Source: Bagarius yarrelli (Eukaryota > Chordata > Actinopteri > Siluriformes > Sisoridae). Taken from it: DNA of 64,000 bases. The translations under genes and the position numbers were made by a program. The stretch's first letter is position 1. Each line of letters opens with the position of its first letter. The DNA lies in assembly GCA_005784505.1 (NCBI GenBank), contig VCAZ01000001.1, positions 4,387,597-4,451,596 of the forward strand. The letters are read 5' to 3'. A model generated the notes under the pieces. The model made no database searches, had not been told where the DNA came from, and saw only the letters and a list, made by a program, of their open reading frames with translations. Below, one piece after another: positions 1 to 11,934 of this stretch.

Positions 1-315
1 TGTCTCTAAATCATACATCATAGCTGGTCTCACCACTGTCTCTAAATCATACATCATAGCTGGTCTCACCACTGTCTTTTACACCTTCCCCTTGATTCTA
101 GCTGATATTCTCCTGTCACACATCACTCCTTACACGTTTCTACACCCATTCCAAACTGCCTGTACTCGCTTCTTTACCTCTTTTACACACTCTCCATTGC
201 TCTGGACTGTCGACCCCCAAGTCGACTGTTGACCACTCCTGTACCTTCTGTACCTTTTCACCCTGTAATCTAACTGTTTCACTTCACTCCTGTTCATACA
301 AACACATGTACTATT
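1..315 (-). mobile_element. Non-LTR retrotransposon (RTE-like) fragment, 3' part of ORF2
   Basis: Read on the minus strand, this encodes the C-terminal part of a LINE reverse transcriptase. The frame shows motifs such as ECVKEVKKRVQA, followed by the block VVRPAMM. A 36-bp unit is duplicated exactly at 1-36 and 37-72. The element runs off the left edge, and the 130-318 frame has lost its continuation, so it is a dead fragment. A second copy lies at 33019-33435. The RTE-like clade assignment is from recalled protein style and is uncertain. Confidence 0.6.
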
Positions 316-443
316 CAAAAATGAATGCTGCTACATGCTAAAGCAGCAGCGCTCAAGAAGCTGAACTTTTTAAGAGGTCATTGGATGCAACTTATACTTT
401 AAGAAGTTGCTTGAACTGAAATGTGTGTTGGCAGTGTGTGTTA

Positions 444-1135
444 ACAGCAGAGGTGGATTGTAACGCATTACATTTACTTTGTTACATTGACTTGAGTAGA
501 TTTTTTGGGTAACTTTTACTTGTATGTTTAACGATCAAGTATATATTTAAAATTCCAGCTTCAACCTGAAAAAACACGTAGCGGTGTGAGTGTTAAAATG
601 TCAAAATGAATCCTTTTAATAATCATTTGGTATCTATCGGCACTTTAACCTTATTTTAAAACCACATTTTACGTTTATTCTAAAACATCTGCAATTGTCA
701 TATCAATTTAACACAAAACTAAATAAACTGAACAGCAAACTGGAGTTTATACAACAATCCGGACCCCCCAGTATCCACACAAGTATCCATCCACACAAAA
801 TCAACACAGGATTGTATTTTATTTTATTCCTACCAATTAATTCATTTACATATAAAATGTTAAAATAAAGTATATTTAGTTACTGTTAGAAAAACACCTG
901 AGTGTGTTTGAGATTTGATTGTAAATGACAGGTGATGTGATGTTATTGTTCAGTACAGGACTAAGATTGATTTTACCTCAACTTGTTTCATATAACAGAA
1001 CAGAGAGACTTTGGAGGAGACGGGATGTAAAAACTCAGGGTTAAAATTCAGGGTTTTTGCTTCGTGTTAATCAGAGATTTTTTTATAAATACTTGTACTT
1101 TTACTTAAGTCGGATTTTGGTTACCCTACCCACGC
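444..1135. mobile_element. Possible non-autonomous DNA element with ACTTTTACTTGAGT-type ends
   Basis: Both edges carry related sequence in opposite sense: GTAACTTTTACTTG near 510 and ACTTGTACTTTTACTTAAGT near 1090. The AT-rich interior has no coding capacity. Similar sequence recurs near 11390-11560 and 18100-18240. This resembles a common fish interspersed repeat, but I could not fix exact boundaries or a target-site duplication. Confidence 0.3.
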
Positions 1136-1654
1136 CTGGTAAACAGCCACCTTATAATGAGAGAAATCCACCCAGTGTTCCTCCTTTTTTAGATGCCTTA
1201 TTTTATGACATCACATGGACCAACAGAAAGGACGCATATGTACCCATAAACGAGGTGCAACCAACATGGGGCATGCAGACACTGTGAATTGTGCCGGTTG
1301 GAATCCAGAGCAGTGTAGGAGATGGCAAGAAAGCTTCCATAATGGCAGTGGTACAGCTGAATGTAGCGGTACACTCCGTAATGCTTATCGCTGTGGAGTT
1401 GGAACATGAGGCCAAGACAAAAATAGGTCCTGGACCGCTTGGCATAACGTCCAGTCTCTAAATACAGAAGAAACGTCCTCCGCCAAGCTGAAGCTAAAGT
1501 TATGTGTACTGCAAAGCCAGTAGGCAAAGCAATGTCCTTCATATGTCCTTAGCAGAATCAGGAGGCAGATCATCATCTATAGTGGAATCAGATGACCCAG
1601 CAAAGTCTTCAAAGGATATAACTGGCATAAACTGGAACTGGAACTGGAACTGAA
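1136..1654. other. Unassigned single-copy-looking DNA
   Basis: The sequence is moderately balanced in base composition and has several overlapping short open frames on both strands (up to 114 codons at 1198-1542 minus). None resembles a known protein, and the frames shadow one another, so I do not call a gene. Confidence 0.3.
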
Positions 1655-1912
1655 ACCCTGGGGGGCAGGGTGGCTCAAATGGTTAAGGTGCTGAGTTGTT
1701 AACCTGAAGACCAGAAACACCTGGGTTCAAGCCCCACCTCTGGCAAGTCAACCACTGTTGGGTCCTTGAGCCCTTAACCCTTAACCCCTCCTGCTCCAGG
1801 GGTGCTGTATCATCTCTGACCCCAACTTACTAAGATGGGATATGCAAAAAATGCATTTCATTGGCTCTGTACACATACCTTGACAATGAATTGAATATAC
1901 TTATACTTATAA
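1655..1912 (+). repeat. tRNA-derived SINE, family C, plus copy
   Basis: A tRNA-like head (TGGCTCAAATGGTTAAGG, then GGGTTCAAGCCCC as a B-box) is followed by a conserved body and a tail with TGCATTTCATTGGCTCTG. An inverted copy at 42510-42765 matches over nearly its full length, which defines the family inside this window. Confidence 0.7.
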
Positions 1913-2975
1913 ACATGACCCTAACTTTGAATAAGAAACATAACATGACCCAGAGCAAGTCTCTTCAAACCCGGAAAGCTAGACAAAGTCCTAAAAGTCG
2001 GAAAAGATAACATGGTAACACTACATTAAGTTTATCTTTGTAGATGTTTTGTAACGATGTTTATTAATGATTATGTTATTTAAAACTTTTGTCAATGGAA
2101 ATGCTCAACAGAACAGAGCACTGAAACAGGTCGAGTAAAAGTAAAATGTGTGTGGGTTTTTTTTATACTAACAATAAGAATTTTTAATCAAAGTGTATTA
2201 TACACTTTTAACTGAGATCCTAAAGAATCAATACAACTTGAAAAAGATGAGCATCCGTGGACCCCTTTAAAGGCTTTGGATTTATGGATTCTCAAAAAAT
2301 AAGAAAAGATCAATTTTTTTGTTATTTTTTTTTTTTTTTTTATAAAAATGGAATTTTAAAAAAAATGAAAAATCCTTAGAAATGATTTTGTATGTGTATA
2401 AAGACATTGTGTCTTTATAATGGACATTGGGTTTAGCTGTGGAATGTAGAATATCTAGATGTCAGGATTTAAAACCCTCTCCTATTGCCAGTTAATTGTG
2501 GAAGAATATTTAGTGATTTGGGCTGTGCTGTCCCAAACCATATGCTTCGTAAGGGCACTAGCGAACAAACAAACAAGCTGATTTATTAATCGAGTCTTTG
2601 GGGGATTTTGTGTGCAAAAGAGCATGTCTTGTGTATTTGTATTGCTTTAATAAATATGCAGTTTAAGGCATTTCTATTTAAAACTGTGGAACTGGGAAAT
2701 GCAAATAATTGAATTTTGCACCCTCAAGAAGATTTAGAAGCACTTGAAAATCACTTCAGGGGGCAATGTTTGTGTGTGCATATTAGTGTGTACTTGTAAC
2801 ACAATTATTAGTCTACGTGTTCAAGTTTTAGTTAACACTTTTGTAAGTGCCATTAAAATCATCAATTATTCCACCACTGTAACTATAAAACATGTTCTAA
2901 ACTTTAAATAATGTTTCTGTTTTTTTTCTTTTAACCTTGTCATTTGCACAAATTTTCAAAATCACGGTAACATTT
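1913..2975. other. AT-rich intergenic DNA
   Basis: It is AT-rich with a poly(T) run near 2320-2341. I see no open frame, RNA gene or clear repeat. Confidence 0.4.
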
Positions 2976-2977
2976 TT

Positions 2978-3120
2978 TTGGCAGAGGGAGTTGGGGCAGG
3001 GGAGGGTGGAGAGGGGTGGGACAGGAGGGGACCCAAGCCAGATTTGAACCCGGGTCGTCGGAGCACAACCCTGCATTTGGCTGCTGGCGCCTTAACCCAC
3101 TGCAGCATAAACCGGCCCCG
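2978..3120 (-). repeat. tRNA-like SINE fragment
   Basis: On the minus strand an A-box-like TGGGTTAAGGCGC is followed by a B-box-like GGGTTCAAATC at tRNA spacing. It cannot form a convincing full tRNA acceptor stem and is flanked by low-complexity G-rich DNA, so it is more likely a SINE head than a tRNA gene. Confidence 0.4.
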
Positions 3121-3605
3121 GAACCATGGTTTTTTATTGCAAGGTAAAGATTTACGGAGTTTTTCTACTTGGAATCTTTGTAAATCAAATCCTAAATAAA
3201 AAAATCACTTCTCAGAGAGAGACAGAGTATATAAGCAGTTGTCCTTTTCAGATCGCCAAATAAATAAAATACTGTCAAGGCGGAATATAAGAAGCAGTGC
3301 ATGAAATTAGTGCTATAGATGTAAAGCCTCAAAACTAAAAGGGGCTTTTAAAAGCACCACATTTCACACATGAGCCCTCAGGCACTGGACAAAGAAGTAT
3401 CAAATTCTCTCTTCCTTCTACTGTCTGACTTTTTTGTCTCGTGGTCAGCCACATTACTGCATCCTTCACATGCAACTAGCTGCCTAGATGTTTTAGTTTA
3501 CAACATTGTTGACATAAATGTCTGATTTAGTGAAACATGGTTTAGGGATTTTATCCAATCATACATTGTCTTGTATCGTTTACACTTGTTTTAACATTCA
3601 GGAAC

Positions 3606-3915
3606 ATCTATCCATCTATTTTCTATACCTGCTCATTCCCTAATTCGGGGTCACAGGGTAAGGGCAAAAGGCAGGAGGGGTACACCCTGGACAGGTCACC
3701 AGTCCATCACAGGACCACACACTCACAGGCAATTTAAAATCACCAATCATACATGTTTGTGGACTGTGGGAGGAAACTGGAGAACCCAGGGTAAACCCAC
3801 ACAAGCACAGGGAGAACATGCAAACTCCACTCAGAAAGGATTTGCCCGGGAATCAAACCTGGGACCTTCATGCTATGAGGCAACTTTACTAACCACAAAG
3901 CCACCGTGCTGCCCA
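3606..3915 (-). repeat. V-SINE-type (DANA/mermaid-like) SINE, minus copy
   Basis: Read on the minus strand, the order is a tRNA-like head, the GTGGAGTTTGCATGTTCTCC block, the CCACAGTCCACAAACATG block, GGACTGGTGACCTGTCC and the terminal TATAGAAAATAGATGG. The same body recurs near 6.3, 13.4, 15.7, 17.8, 18.4 and 57.9 kb. Confidence 0.8.
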
Positions 3916-4382
3916 TATTTAGAATCACCAAAAAAAAAACCAAACATTTATTTTCTAACACTTAAAAAAAATAGTCCCCCATGTTGATATGCGTGAAATG
4001 AGGTGCTTGACCTGCATCTGCATAATTTTAAGTACTGGGCGACTACCATGTGATAAGCCAGTAAAATGCAAAAATATATGTTTGGACAGTGAGCGAATAT
4101 ACAATTTGAAAAACCAAATCAAAATCAACCTTTACTTTACTAATGTAAGACCAAGCCATTTATTTGAATTAATAAAAATGCTCAATGCTTTAATACAATT
4201 AAAGCAAAACTATAATTTGAGTGGTTACACAGAACGCCAAAATCAATATTTCAAACTCAACAAGAACATTATTTCTTTTTTTTTTTGAATGCTTGTGATG
4301 TATCTAATTGCTCAACCATACAAATAATAAAACAAAGCCAAATCATCATGTTCTGTATCCAGTTCTATAATGTAACGTAATA
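3916..4382. other. AT-rich intergenic DNA
   Basis: A 99-codon plus-strand frame (3989-4288) is Lys/Asn/Ile-rich, as expected of AT-rich noncoding DNA, and matches no known family. No gene is called. Confidence 0.4.
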
Positions 4383-5209
4383 AATGCATTTCATTCCAGC
4401 TGACTGTCCCAATGCAAAGATCTTGCAATCACCTTGGACAATTCGCTGATCTCCTTATCAACCACAGCATCATCCTTATCCTCACATGTCTTAAAACTAT
4501 CTTGTAGGTTTATCCTCCATAACATCAGAAGGACTCTACCATTCCTAACTACTCAGGCCACTCGGTTGTTTGTGCAGTCTCTTGTAATTTCTAAACTAGA
4601 CTACTGCAACTCACTCCTGGCAGGTCGACCATCTGAGTGCAATTCACCCTCTGCAGATGATTCAGAATGCAGCTGCACAAGTTGTTTTTAACCTACCAAA
4701 ATTTTTACACACCACCCCACTGCTGCGCTCACTTCACTGACTCCCAGCAGCTGCATGCATCAGATTTAAAACATGGATGCTTGCCTACAAAACCAAAAAC
4801 AGAGCAGCACCCTCCGACTTCCAAGCTCTCATCACTCTTTGCATAGCACCGTGCTCCCTTCTGGCTGGCCTTCTGGCTAGTCCCACCATCCCCTAGGACA
4901 CAAGGTAGGTCTGCATCTAGATTTTTCTCTGTTCTGGAACCAAGACGGTGGAATGAACTTTACATCAATGTCAGAACAGCAGAGTCACTGACTGTCTTCA
5001 AGAGACGATTGAAGACTTACCTCTTTTTTAATACCTAGCACTCGACATTGAAAAAAAATGATCCATGCTGCACTTTCAACAGTTTTTGTGAGTTGTTACA
5101 CTTTAATTTGTGATCTATTGTACTAGTATTGATCTGTTTAATGATGTGACTAAAGCACTTTTATACGTCGCTGGACAAGAGCTTCTGCTTAATGATGTAA
5201 ATGTAAATG
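4383..5209 (+). mobile_element. L2-type LINE, 3' end of ORF2 plus tail
   Basis: Fragments of the L2 reverse-transcriptase C-terminus are legible in shifting frames: RTLPFLTTQATRLFVQSLV, then SKLDYCNSLLAGRPS, and further on WNELYINVRTAESLTVFKR-like sequence. The reading frame breaks repeatedly, so the copy is inactive. It ends with GTCGCTGGACAAGAGCTTCT and ATGTAAATGTAAATG (5164-5209), a tail shared with family B SINEs in this window. Confidence 0.75.
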
Positions 5210-6260
5210 CAGTGTGCAGGGGCTTCCTCTTAACAAGCATCATCTGGATACACAGTCTTTTACCAAACCTGCCCAATAGGCAAAGGTTAACCTCAGCAGG
5301 GAGAAGACAGTTTCCATGAAAATGGCAGTTTAGCTCTGATTTCAGTGCATTCAGCATATAAACTGACAGTGCTGCATAATCTGTATGTCTGTAATTATGT
5401 GCTTACATAAGACACTGCAATGTTTTTTTCTCAGCTACAGTAGGAGCAGGTTAGCAGCAGGGATAAAGCGTGACTGAACACATGTTATCACATTCATATG
5501 CTTCTCTATTAGCAGGACTCAAGAGAGATGCCAGCCACCACATTTCATAAAAAATGAATGGTCACGATTTGTCGGAAATAGCCTCTCGGTGAAAAGAGAG
5601 TGTGTGAGTGATGGATGCAGTGAGACTCGGCGAACACAGCACATATGGATCCTCTGCTATTTACAGTGTACTGGGATAAGCCAAAGAAGCTCTGTGTGAC
5701 TGTATGTAGGTTAAACTGTAATTAAGTGAGCTGGAAAACAGAGAAGCTTCAGAATGTGGACATATGTGTTTATTAAACAGATGCCTAAGAGATACTGGCA
5801 AAAATTGTGTTGCCTTTTACTAAAGGGAGGAATATTGTACTTTATTCCCCGCAGTTCTAGCATCTTACATCAACATTTGAAACAGCTTTTAAAGACATAA
5901 AGTAAACCTGGTTTTGATTTCTGTTTGACCTCAACTAGAAGAAATTTGGTAGCAATGAATAGAAAAATATTTCTAAATATGTTTTATAATGGCTAGAAAA
6001 TATAGCTGCTAAAATATCTTTAAATATTTTCACCTACAGATATGCATTTTTGGATATTTTGTCCACAAGCAAACGTGGGTCACCCAGTGTGTAATTGTGC
6101 CACAACCCACAATGCTACTACGGCAACAACATTTACTGCTTTAAAAAATCTTTACTGTATGTGTAACAGATATATCAAATCAAGTAAGAAACATAGTTGG
6201 ATAATGTTTAACTTGGATCATGGTAAACAAATGCAATTTAAGTATAATGAACATTTTTTC
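5210..6260. other. Intergenic DNA without recognised genes
   Basis: The sequence is mixed and non-repetitive to the eye. The short frames at 5110-5357 and 6042-6275 have no recognisable product. The stretch 5560-5700 has fewer A/T runs and could be regulatory, but nothing specific supports that. Confidence 0.3.
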
Positions 6261-6612
6261 AGCATGGTGGCTTAGTGGTTAGCATTGTTGCCTCACAGCA
6301 AGAAGGACCAGGGTTCGATTCCCAGACAGTAGCCTTTTTGTGTGGAGTTTACATGTTCTCCCCGTGCTTGCTTGGGTTTACTCCGGGTACTCTGGTTTCC
6401 TCCCACAGACCAAAAATATGTATGTTAGGTTCATTGGGTCTTCTAAATTGCTCATAGGAGTGACTGTGAGTGTATGTGGCCCTGTGATGGACTGGCAACC
6501 TGTCCAGGGTGTACCCCTCCTGCCTTTTGCCTCTTTCAGAGAAGGGATAGACTCCAGCACATCTCTGTGACCCCGAATTAGGGAATAAGCAGGTATAGAA
6601 GATGACTGAACC
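6261..6612 (+). repeat. V-SINE-type (DANA/mermaid-like) SINE, plus copy
   Basis: A tRNA-like head with GGTTCGATTCC is followed by the GTGGAGTTTACATGTTCTCC core, the TGATGGACTGGCAACCTGTC block and the tail GGTATAGAAGATGACTGAA. This is one of the fullest copies in the window. Confidence 0.85.
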
Positions 6613-7418
6613 TCTTTTTTTTTTAATTAAAAAAAAAATTGAAAAGTGCTAAGCCTGCTGTGACATCTATGCTATCATTAAATCCAGGTGGTAACTTTTT
6701 TTTTCTTGCCTTTATAGACATAAAAGAGTATGAATAACAGATTAAGCACTGGTCCAAAATAAAAATAAATGTGAAATGCCTAGTGTGTAATAAATATGAT
6801 CAATAGAAAACAAGTTTTATTCGTTCCTTAGCTGGTATGTGTATGGTAGCTGGTATGTGTATGGTAACTGGTATGTGTGTGGTAGCTGGTATGTGTCCTT
6901 GGCAATGCTGCAACATGCCCAAAAGTGATGGAGACATGTGAGTGTGTTTATGCGTATCCTTGAGCTGTCAGTGTGGTGATCAGTGTGTGGGTGGTAGTGG
7001 AGGCATGAGTAAATAATTAAAAGTATTGACTACAAACTACAGTTTATTCAGGATCCTGCATGTAGAAGTTCTTCTTCAGCCAGCTGGTTCTGGACTGAAT
7101 GATGCAGTACCATCTGCCTGATAAACAGTCTGTGTGCTGTGTGATGTGTGGTGATTTTGTGAGACTTTCTCAGGCAACATGTATTGAAAAGGTCCAACAA
7201 GGCTGGGATTTTTATGCAGTCTAAACCATGCTGTCATGCCATCAGAGTGTTTTACTGTGGTGTCTTTGTAAAACTTTGCAGAAAGTTAAGTTGCTAACAA
7301 GCTGTTTTTACTACAGACCTAGTGTAAAGATACCAGGTCATGTTGTCCAGATACCAGCAGCCCTGTCAATGTATATAAAGGGAGGGGAATTTTCCTCCAG
7401 CTTCCGATACTTAATAAT
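6613..7418. other. Intergenic DNA with a short GGTATGTGT tandem repeat
   Basis: Near 6833-6897 a unit of about 18-20 bp (TAGCTGGTATGTGTATGG) repeats about four times. A 92-codon frame at 7228-7506 runs into the next SINE and has no known relative. Confidence 0.4.
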
Positions 7419-7597
7419 CATTTACATTTACGGCATTTGGCAGACGGCTTTATCCAGACCAACTTACTTAACAAGTGAGCAATTAAGGGATAGGAGCCTT
7501 GATTAGCGGCCCAGCAGTGGGAACTTGGTGGTACTGGAAATCAAACCCTGATTTTCCAATAAGCAGTCCAACACCTTAACTACTGCACTACATGTCC
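7419..7597 (-). repeat. tRNA-derived SINE, family B, minus copy
   Basis: On the plus strand it begins with the reversed tail (TTTACATTTACGGCATTTGG, CAGACGGCTTTATCCAGA) and ends with the reversed tRNA head. The tail matches the end of the L2-type LINE at 5164-5209. Confidence 0.75.
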
Positions 7598-8180
7598 TTG
7601 CATCACCTTAGTTTTAATGATGTTGATACGAAGGTTGCTGTCATTGCACTATTCTGATAAAGCTCTGACTGCATCTCTGTAGGTTTCTGATTTTTACTTG
7701 TTATACAGCACAGCATGGTGGTTATTAGCAAAATAGTTTAAAAACAATGCATTAGCGAGAAACAGGGAGCATATGAGGTGGCTGAGAAGGTAGAGTATAC
7801 AGGTACAAATAAGAAAAGATAATGATGTTGGACTGATGTCAGTAGGAGTTAATGTATGTAAGTGCTCAGTATTCTCAGTAGAAAGCAGTTACAGAAGATG
7901 AATGAACGAATGAATAATACCCAAAGCATGTCAGTTATTGTTAATCTAAGTTTTTTGATGGTCTTGAAAATTACCATCCATTTTACCTGTCAAACTACTG
8001 AGTGCCCAAAGTGCACTATAACGCAGATGGAAGGAATACAAAAAAAGCTGAAATGCAATTTTATTTTAAACCTTTATTCAAGAATACAATGATAAAGTTA
8101 GATTGAAAGCACAAAAAAAAGAATCACAGATGAGGACACAGTCTATGACTTACGTCACTCACTGAATGTGGAAATCGATC

Positions 8181-8335
8181 ATTACATTACATTTACTGCA
8201 TTAGGCAGACGCCCTTATCCAGAGCTACTTACATTTATTCCTTTATACAACTGAGCAATTGGAGGTTAGGGGCCTTGCTCAGAGGTCCAACACTGGCAAC
8301 AGTCCAACACCTTAACCACTGGGCTACCATTTCCA
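8181..8335 (-). repeat. tRNA-derived SINE, family B, minus copy
   Basis: It carries the same reversed tail (TTAGGCAGACGCCCTTATCC) and GAGCAATTGGAGG body as other family B copies. The body is shortened before the head. Confidence 0.75.
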
Positions 8336-8632
8336 GTCTGGGGTGCAATCAGCGTTTCAGTTTATTCTGAAGTTGTTCAATGTGGTTGAGGTGAGGGATC
8401 TGTGCAGAAGACCAGGTGCTTCACCCCAGCCATATCTCACATCTTCATGCAGCTCATTTTGTGCACAGAGACATTAAAGACACACTTACGTGTGTGCTGG
8501 TAAGGTGGTTATAAACGTTTGGCCATATATTATATGTAGACTTGTATACTATGCATTAATGTCTAATATATGACCATGTTGTTGGATTGTACCACAAAAT
8601 GGCCATCATCAGGGTGTGTTTTATTAGTAAGA

Positions 8633-9525
8633 ATACCAGACTGAGATCTTGTCTGCCGAAATCTGTAAACGCCGAGGCTAAAACAGTTCATGCCTATGCT
8701 TATGTTTATTGGAATAGAATAGCATAACTTTTGTTACCTGCAATTTTAGGGCAGCAGATGTATTTTGTTCATCTTGAAATGTTTTCCAGTGTCTCAAGCC
8801 ATTTGTAACACTGTATTAATGTTACGGTGTGATAAGTGCAATAAAACAGCAGAGGAAAAGAATTTATCAAGGAAACGCCATACTCCACCATTTCCTGACT
8901 ACACACACACACCCTATTTAAGCCACTTATTCATCTCAGTTCGATGTTTGGTCCTAAGACACTGGTAGAAGGACTCACTCCCATGTCTCCTTGTTCTCAA
9001 GCTTCCGAGGAAGTACAGTAGTCCAGACTTAATGATTCAGTGCTCCAGGTTGATTCCAAAGACTGGATAATCCTGTCCTTCCTACTTCTTCGTCTATTTT
9101 AAAGACTCTCAGGTCGTTAAAACCCAGCCTTTGACTTCTGTTAATGTTACTGCAAAAAAACTCCTGTGTATAAAGTTAACTGTTATAGTATGTTAATGCT
9201 GCCATGTAAAATTGCAGGGTTTGTTAATGTGCAGTTGCAAATAAATGCAAAAATGACATCTGTTGTTTGTGGTACAGTCACAGTGATTTAACAGAATTCA
9301 GCAGAGTGGTGTTAATAGTCACTGTAGTCATATATTTGTTTAAAAGGCTTAGTAAGAAAACACAACTATAAAACTAATAATTAAAACTAATAATTACATC
9401 TTATCATGACAGGGGAAGTACTAATTTTCCATCATGTTAATAGCTTTAGTTTACATCTAAAGCTATTACATCATGGGTATTGTTAATGCAACAGGTCGGT
9501 GTAATTTAAGGTTTAAGTCTATTTA
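8633..9525 (+). repeat. Left arm of a large inverted repeat
   Basis: Segments of this arm match the reverse complement of 10615-11152 in the same order: CTTGTCTGCCGAAA with TTTATTGGAATAGAATAGCA (8650-8730), CATCTTGAAATG (near 8772), ATGCTGCCATGTAAAATTGC (9197 on), CAGCAGAGTGGTGTTAA (9300) and TTAATAGCTTTAGTTTACAT (9436). About 370 bp at 8815-9185 is present only here. It may be one of two opposed copies of an unknown element. Confidence 0.6.
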
Positions 9526-9689
9526 CTATATAGCACTATGTGGACTATATGAAGCAGTGGGACTCAGTAACGCCGCAGAAACCTCCACCACCAATCTGTT
9601 AAAAAAACACACAAAACTTTTTTATTTAAAAAAAAAACGTCGCCGTGGAAAACCATCTGCAAACACGAAATCTACGGGTTAATAAAGAT

Positions 9690-9850
9690 CATTTATCCTG
9701 CAGAAAAAGCAGGTCGTGAGAGCGAGGGACGGGGGGAAGGGAGGGAAGTAGAAGGCGAGCGGTTGCAGTTGGTTCGAAACCATTTTTGTCCTGGCGGATA
9801 TTTTGGATGTGGTCCTAATGGGAAGCTCATTGAACGGATAGCTACGTTTT
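9690..9850. other. GC-richer purine-rich island inside the inverted-repeat spacer
   Basis: GAGCGAGGGACGGGGGGAAG and CGAGCGGTTGCAGTTGG stand out from AT-rich surroundings and include several CpGs. It could be a small promoter or a transposon end. No exon or transcription start can be assigned. Confidence 0.25.
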
Positions 9851-9922
9851 CTCATTCATAGCCTGTCCAAGTCATCTTTGCCTAAAGCCTAAACCCTAAG
9901 CTTGCTGTTTTTCCACACACGT

Positions 9923-10212
9923 GGGAAGTGGTGACTCATGGTTAAGGTGTTGGACTGCCAACCTGAAGATTGTGAGTTTGATTCTCAGCTCCACCAAGCC
10001 ACCACTGCTGGGCCCCTAAGCATGACCCTTAATCCCCAACTGCTTAGTTGCATAAATGTAAGTGGCTCTGGATAAAGGGTGTCTGGTAAATGTACTATGT
10101 AATTTGCATTTGGCAGACGCTCTTATCGACTTACATTTATCTCTTCTAAACAACTAAGCAATTGGGGGTTGCTCAGGGACCCAGCAGTGGTGGCTTGGTA
10201 GAGCTGGGAATA
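9923..10212. repeat. Head-out pair of family B SINEs forming an inverted dimer
   Basis: A plus-strand family B copy (9923-10107, head TGGTGACTCATGGTTAAGG and tail GGCTCTGGATAAAGGGTGTC) is followed at once by a minus-strand copy (10106-10212, reversed tail TTTGGCAGACGCTCTTATC). The two tails meet in the middle, so a transcript could fold into a hairpin. Confidence 0.7.
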
Positions 10213-10614
10213 TACTATAAATGTTAAGATACTAATGCAGAGATAAAATAAGGAACATAGGAATAGTGGCCTAGTTACCTTATGTTGTCTAAATCAGTAT
10301 GGCAGTCAGTGGACAGCCATGCAAACCGAAAGCTGGCATCTAGATTACAATATTTATCTTTATTACTTCTGTCAGTAATCTATAAAGTCATTTATCAAAT
10401 TTGGCACTGTTCTTTTTTATTTTTTCTGTGACAAATAAAGAGAAATATGTAGCACGTAACCTTTTCTTTTTTTGCTTTATTGTAGAATACACAGAATTGG
10501 TAAATATTCCTATTACCTATGTATCAAGGATCATCTATTTAGGCCCTCTTAGACTAAGAAACAGTATTTTCATTAAAGGCGTCACTTTAACCAATAAAAC
10601 CTAATTAATAGGAG

Positions 10615-11152
10615 TGCATCTGCTTTAACTGACTTAACCTTAAATAACACCAAGCCGTTGCATCAAAAAAATACTCATTGATGTAAACTAAAGCTATTAA
10701 CCTGATTTTCTCTGTCATGGTGAGCTGTTGTAATTATTAGTATTAATATATTAGCATAGTTTTGTATCCTTGCTAAGAGTTTCAAATAAATATCATTACT
10801 GTGATCATTAACACCACTCTGCTGAATCCTGTTAAATCCTTGGGACTGTACCACAAATGACATATGTAATTTTTGCATCTATTTGCAACTGCAAATTAAC
10901 AAACACTGCAATTTTACATGGCAGCATTAAAATACTTCCCTTTCTGCCGTTGCAAATGGCATGACACACTGTAAGACATTTCAAGATGAGTATAGTTTTA
11001 ATTTACGAGTAGGCAAAACAATGGATTACTCTTGCAATGACAAAAGTAATGCTATTCTATTCCAATAAACATCAGCGAAGGCAAGAACCAGTTCAGCCTC
11101 GGCATTTACAGCTTTCGGCAGACAAGATATTAGTCCGGTATTCTTATACAGA
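10615..11152 (-). repeat. Right arm of the large inverted repeat
   Basis: This is the reverse-complement partner of 8633-9525. Matching blocks appear in mirrored order, for example GATGTAAACTAAAGCTATTA (10680), GCAATTTTACATGGCAGCAT (10907) and GCTATTCTATTCCAATAAAC (11051). Similarity is imperfect, so the arms are old. Confidence 0.6.
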
Positions 11153-11934
11153 CCTTCGAACAGTTATCTTATTTTCACAGCTGAGCAGCCTAATGGTGGT
11201 GGGAATTAAATGACCTTGAGCCAAAAAAACTTAACCACTAAGCTACCACTTACCTCGCCAGCTAATGAAGTGTACTAAGTTGTAAAAAACTAGTTTTTGT
11301 CTCTTGTATGAAAATTGAATCAATAAAACCCTGAACCATGTGTGTCCCTTTGGAAATTAGACATTATTACCACGCAGGAGTGAAAAGATTGAAATTTTCT
11401 ACTGAAATAAAAGTTTTGCTACTTTTTTAAAAAGAAATAATTCACATAAGTTTGAGTAGAAATACTGAAAATAATATGCGAGAGTAAATAAGTGTTTTGT
11501 TAAAAACAACTACTCAAGTTACTGCGTTACAAATACTTCAGTGGGTAAAACGGGATTTTGAACAATTTAAGTGCAAGAAGGTGTGACAATGATCTTAGTT
11601 CAGGAATTATGGGCTGTTTTCCGTGCTGTACCCATCATAATGGGCAAATTCAGAACTGATTTGTCCTTTATGTCTTTTAATTAATTGTCAAATAAGTATA
11701 TTAAATACATACAGAATCAAACATTTATAGCTGTATTTATAAACTGCTTATTTATGTCTAATAATGTTTTATTAATAATTATTTACCTATTTCAGTTTTC
11801 CTTTAGTTTCCAAAGACTCTAAGTTCGCTAAACCCAAGTCTTGAACTCTTTGTGTAGATCTTCTGTAATAAAGTGATCTATTTGGTTCTAAACTTGTACT
11901 CTGATTCTACTTTCATTACAAGCCATTGAGGTAT
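11153..11934. other. Degenerate repeats and AT-rich DNA
   Basis: 11160-11265 looks like a decayed family B SINE body and head. 11390-11560 resembles the ACTTTTACTTGAGT-type element at 444-1135 in reverse. No gene is seen. Confidence 0.35.

Noticed and set aside
6261..6612. tRNA genes at SINE heads
   Set aside because: A- and B-box matches recur in every SINE copy and none forms a full cloverleaf with an acceptor stem. They are retroposed SINE heads.
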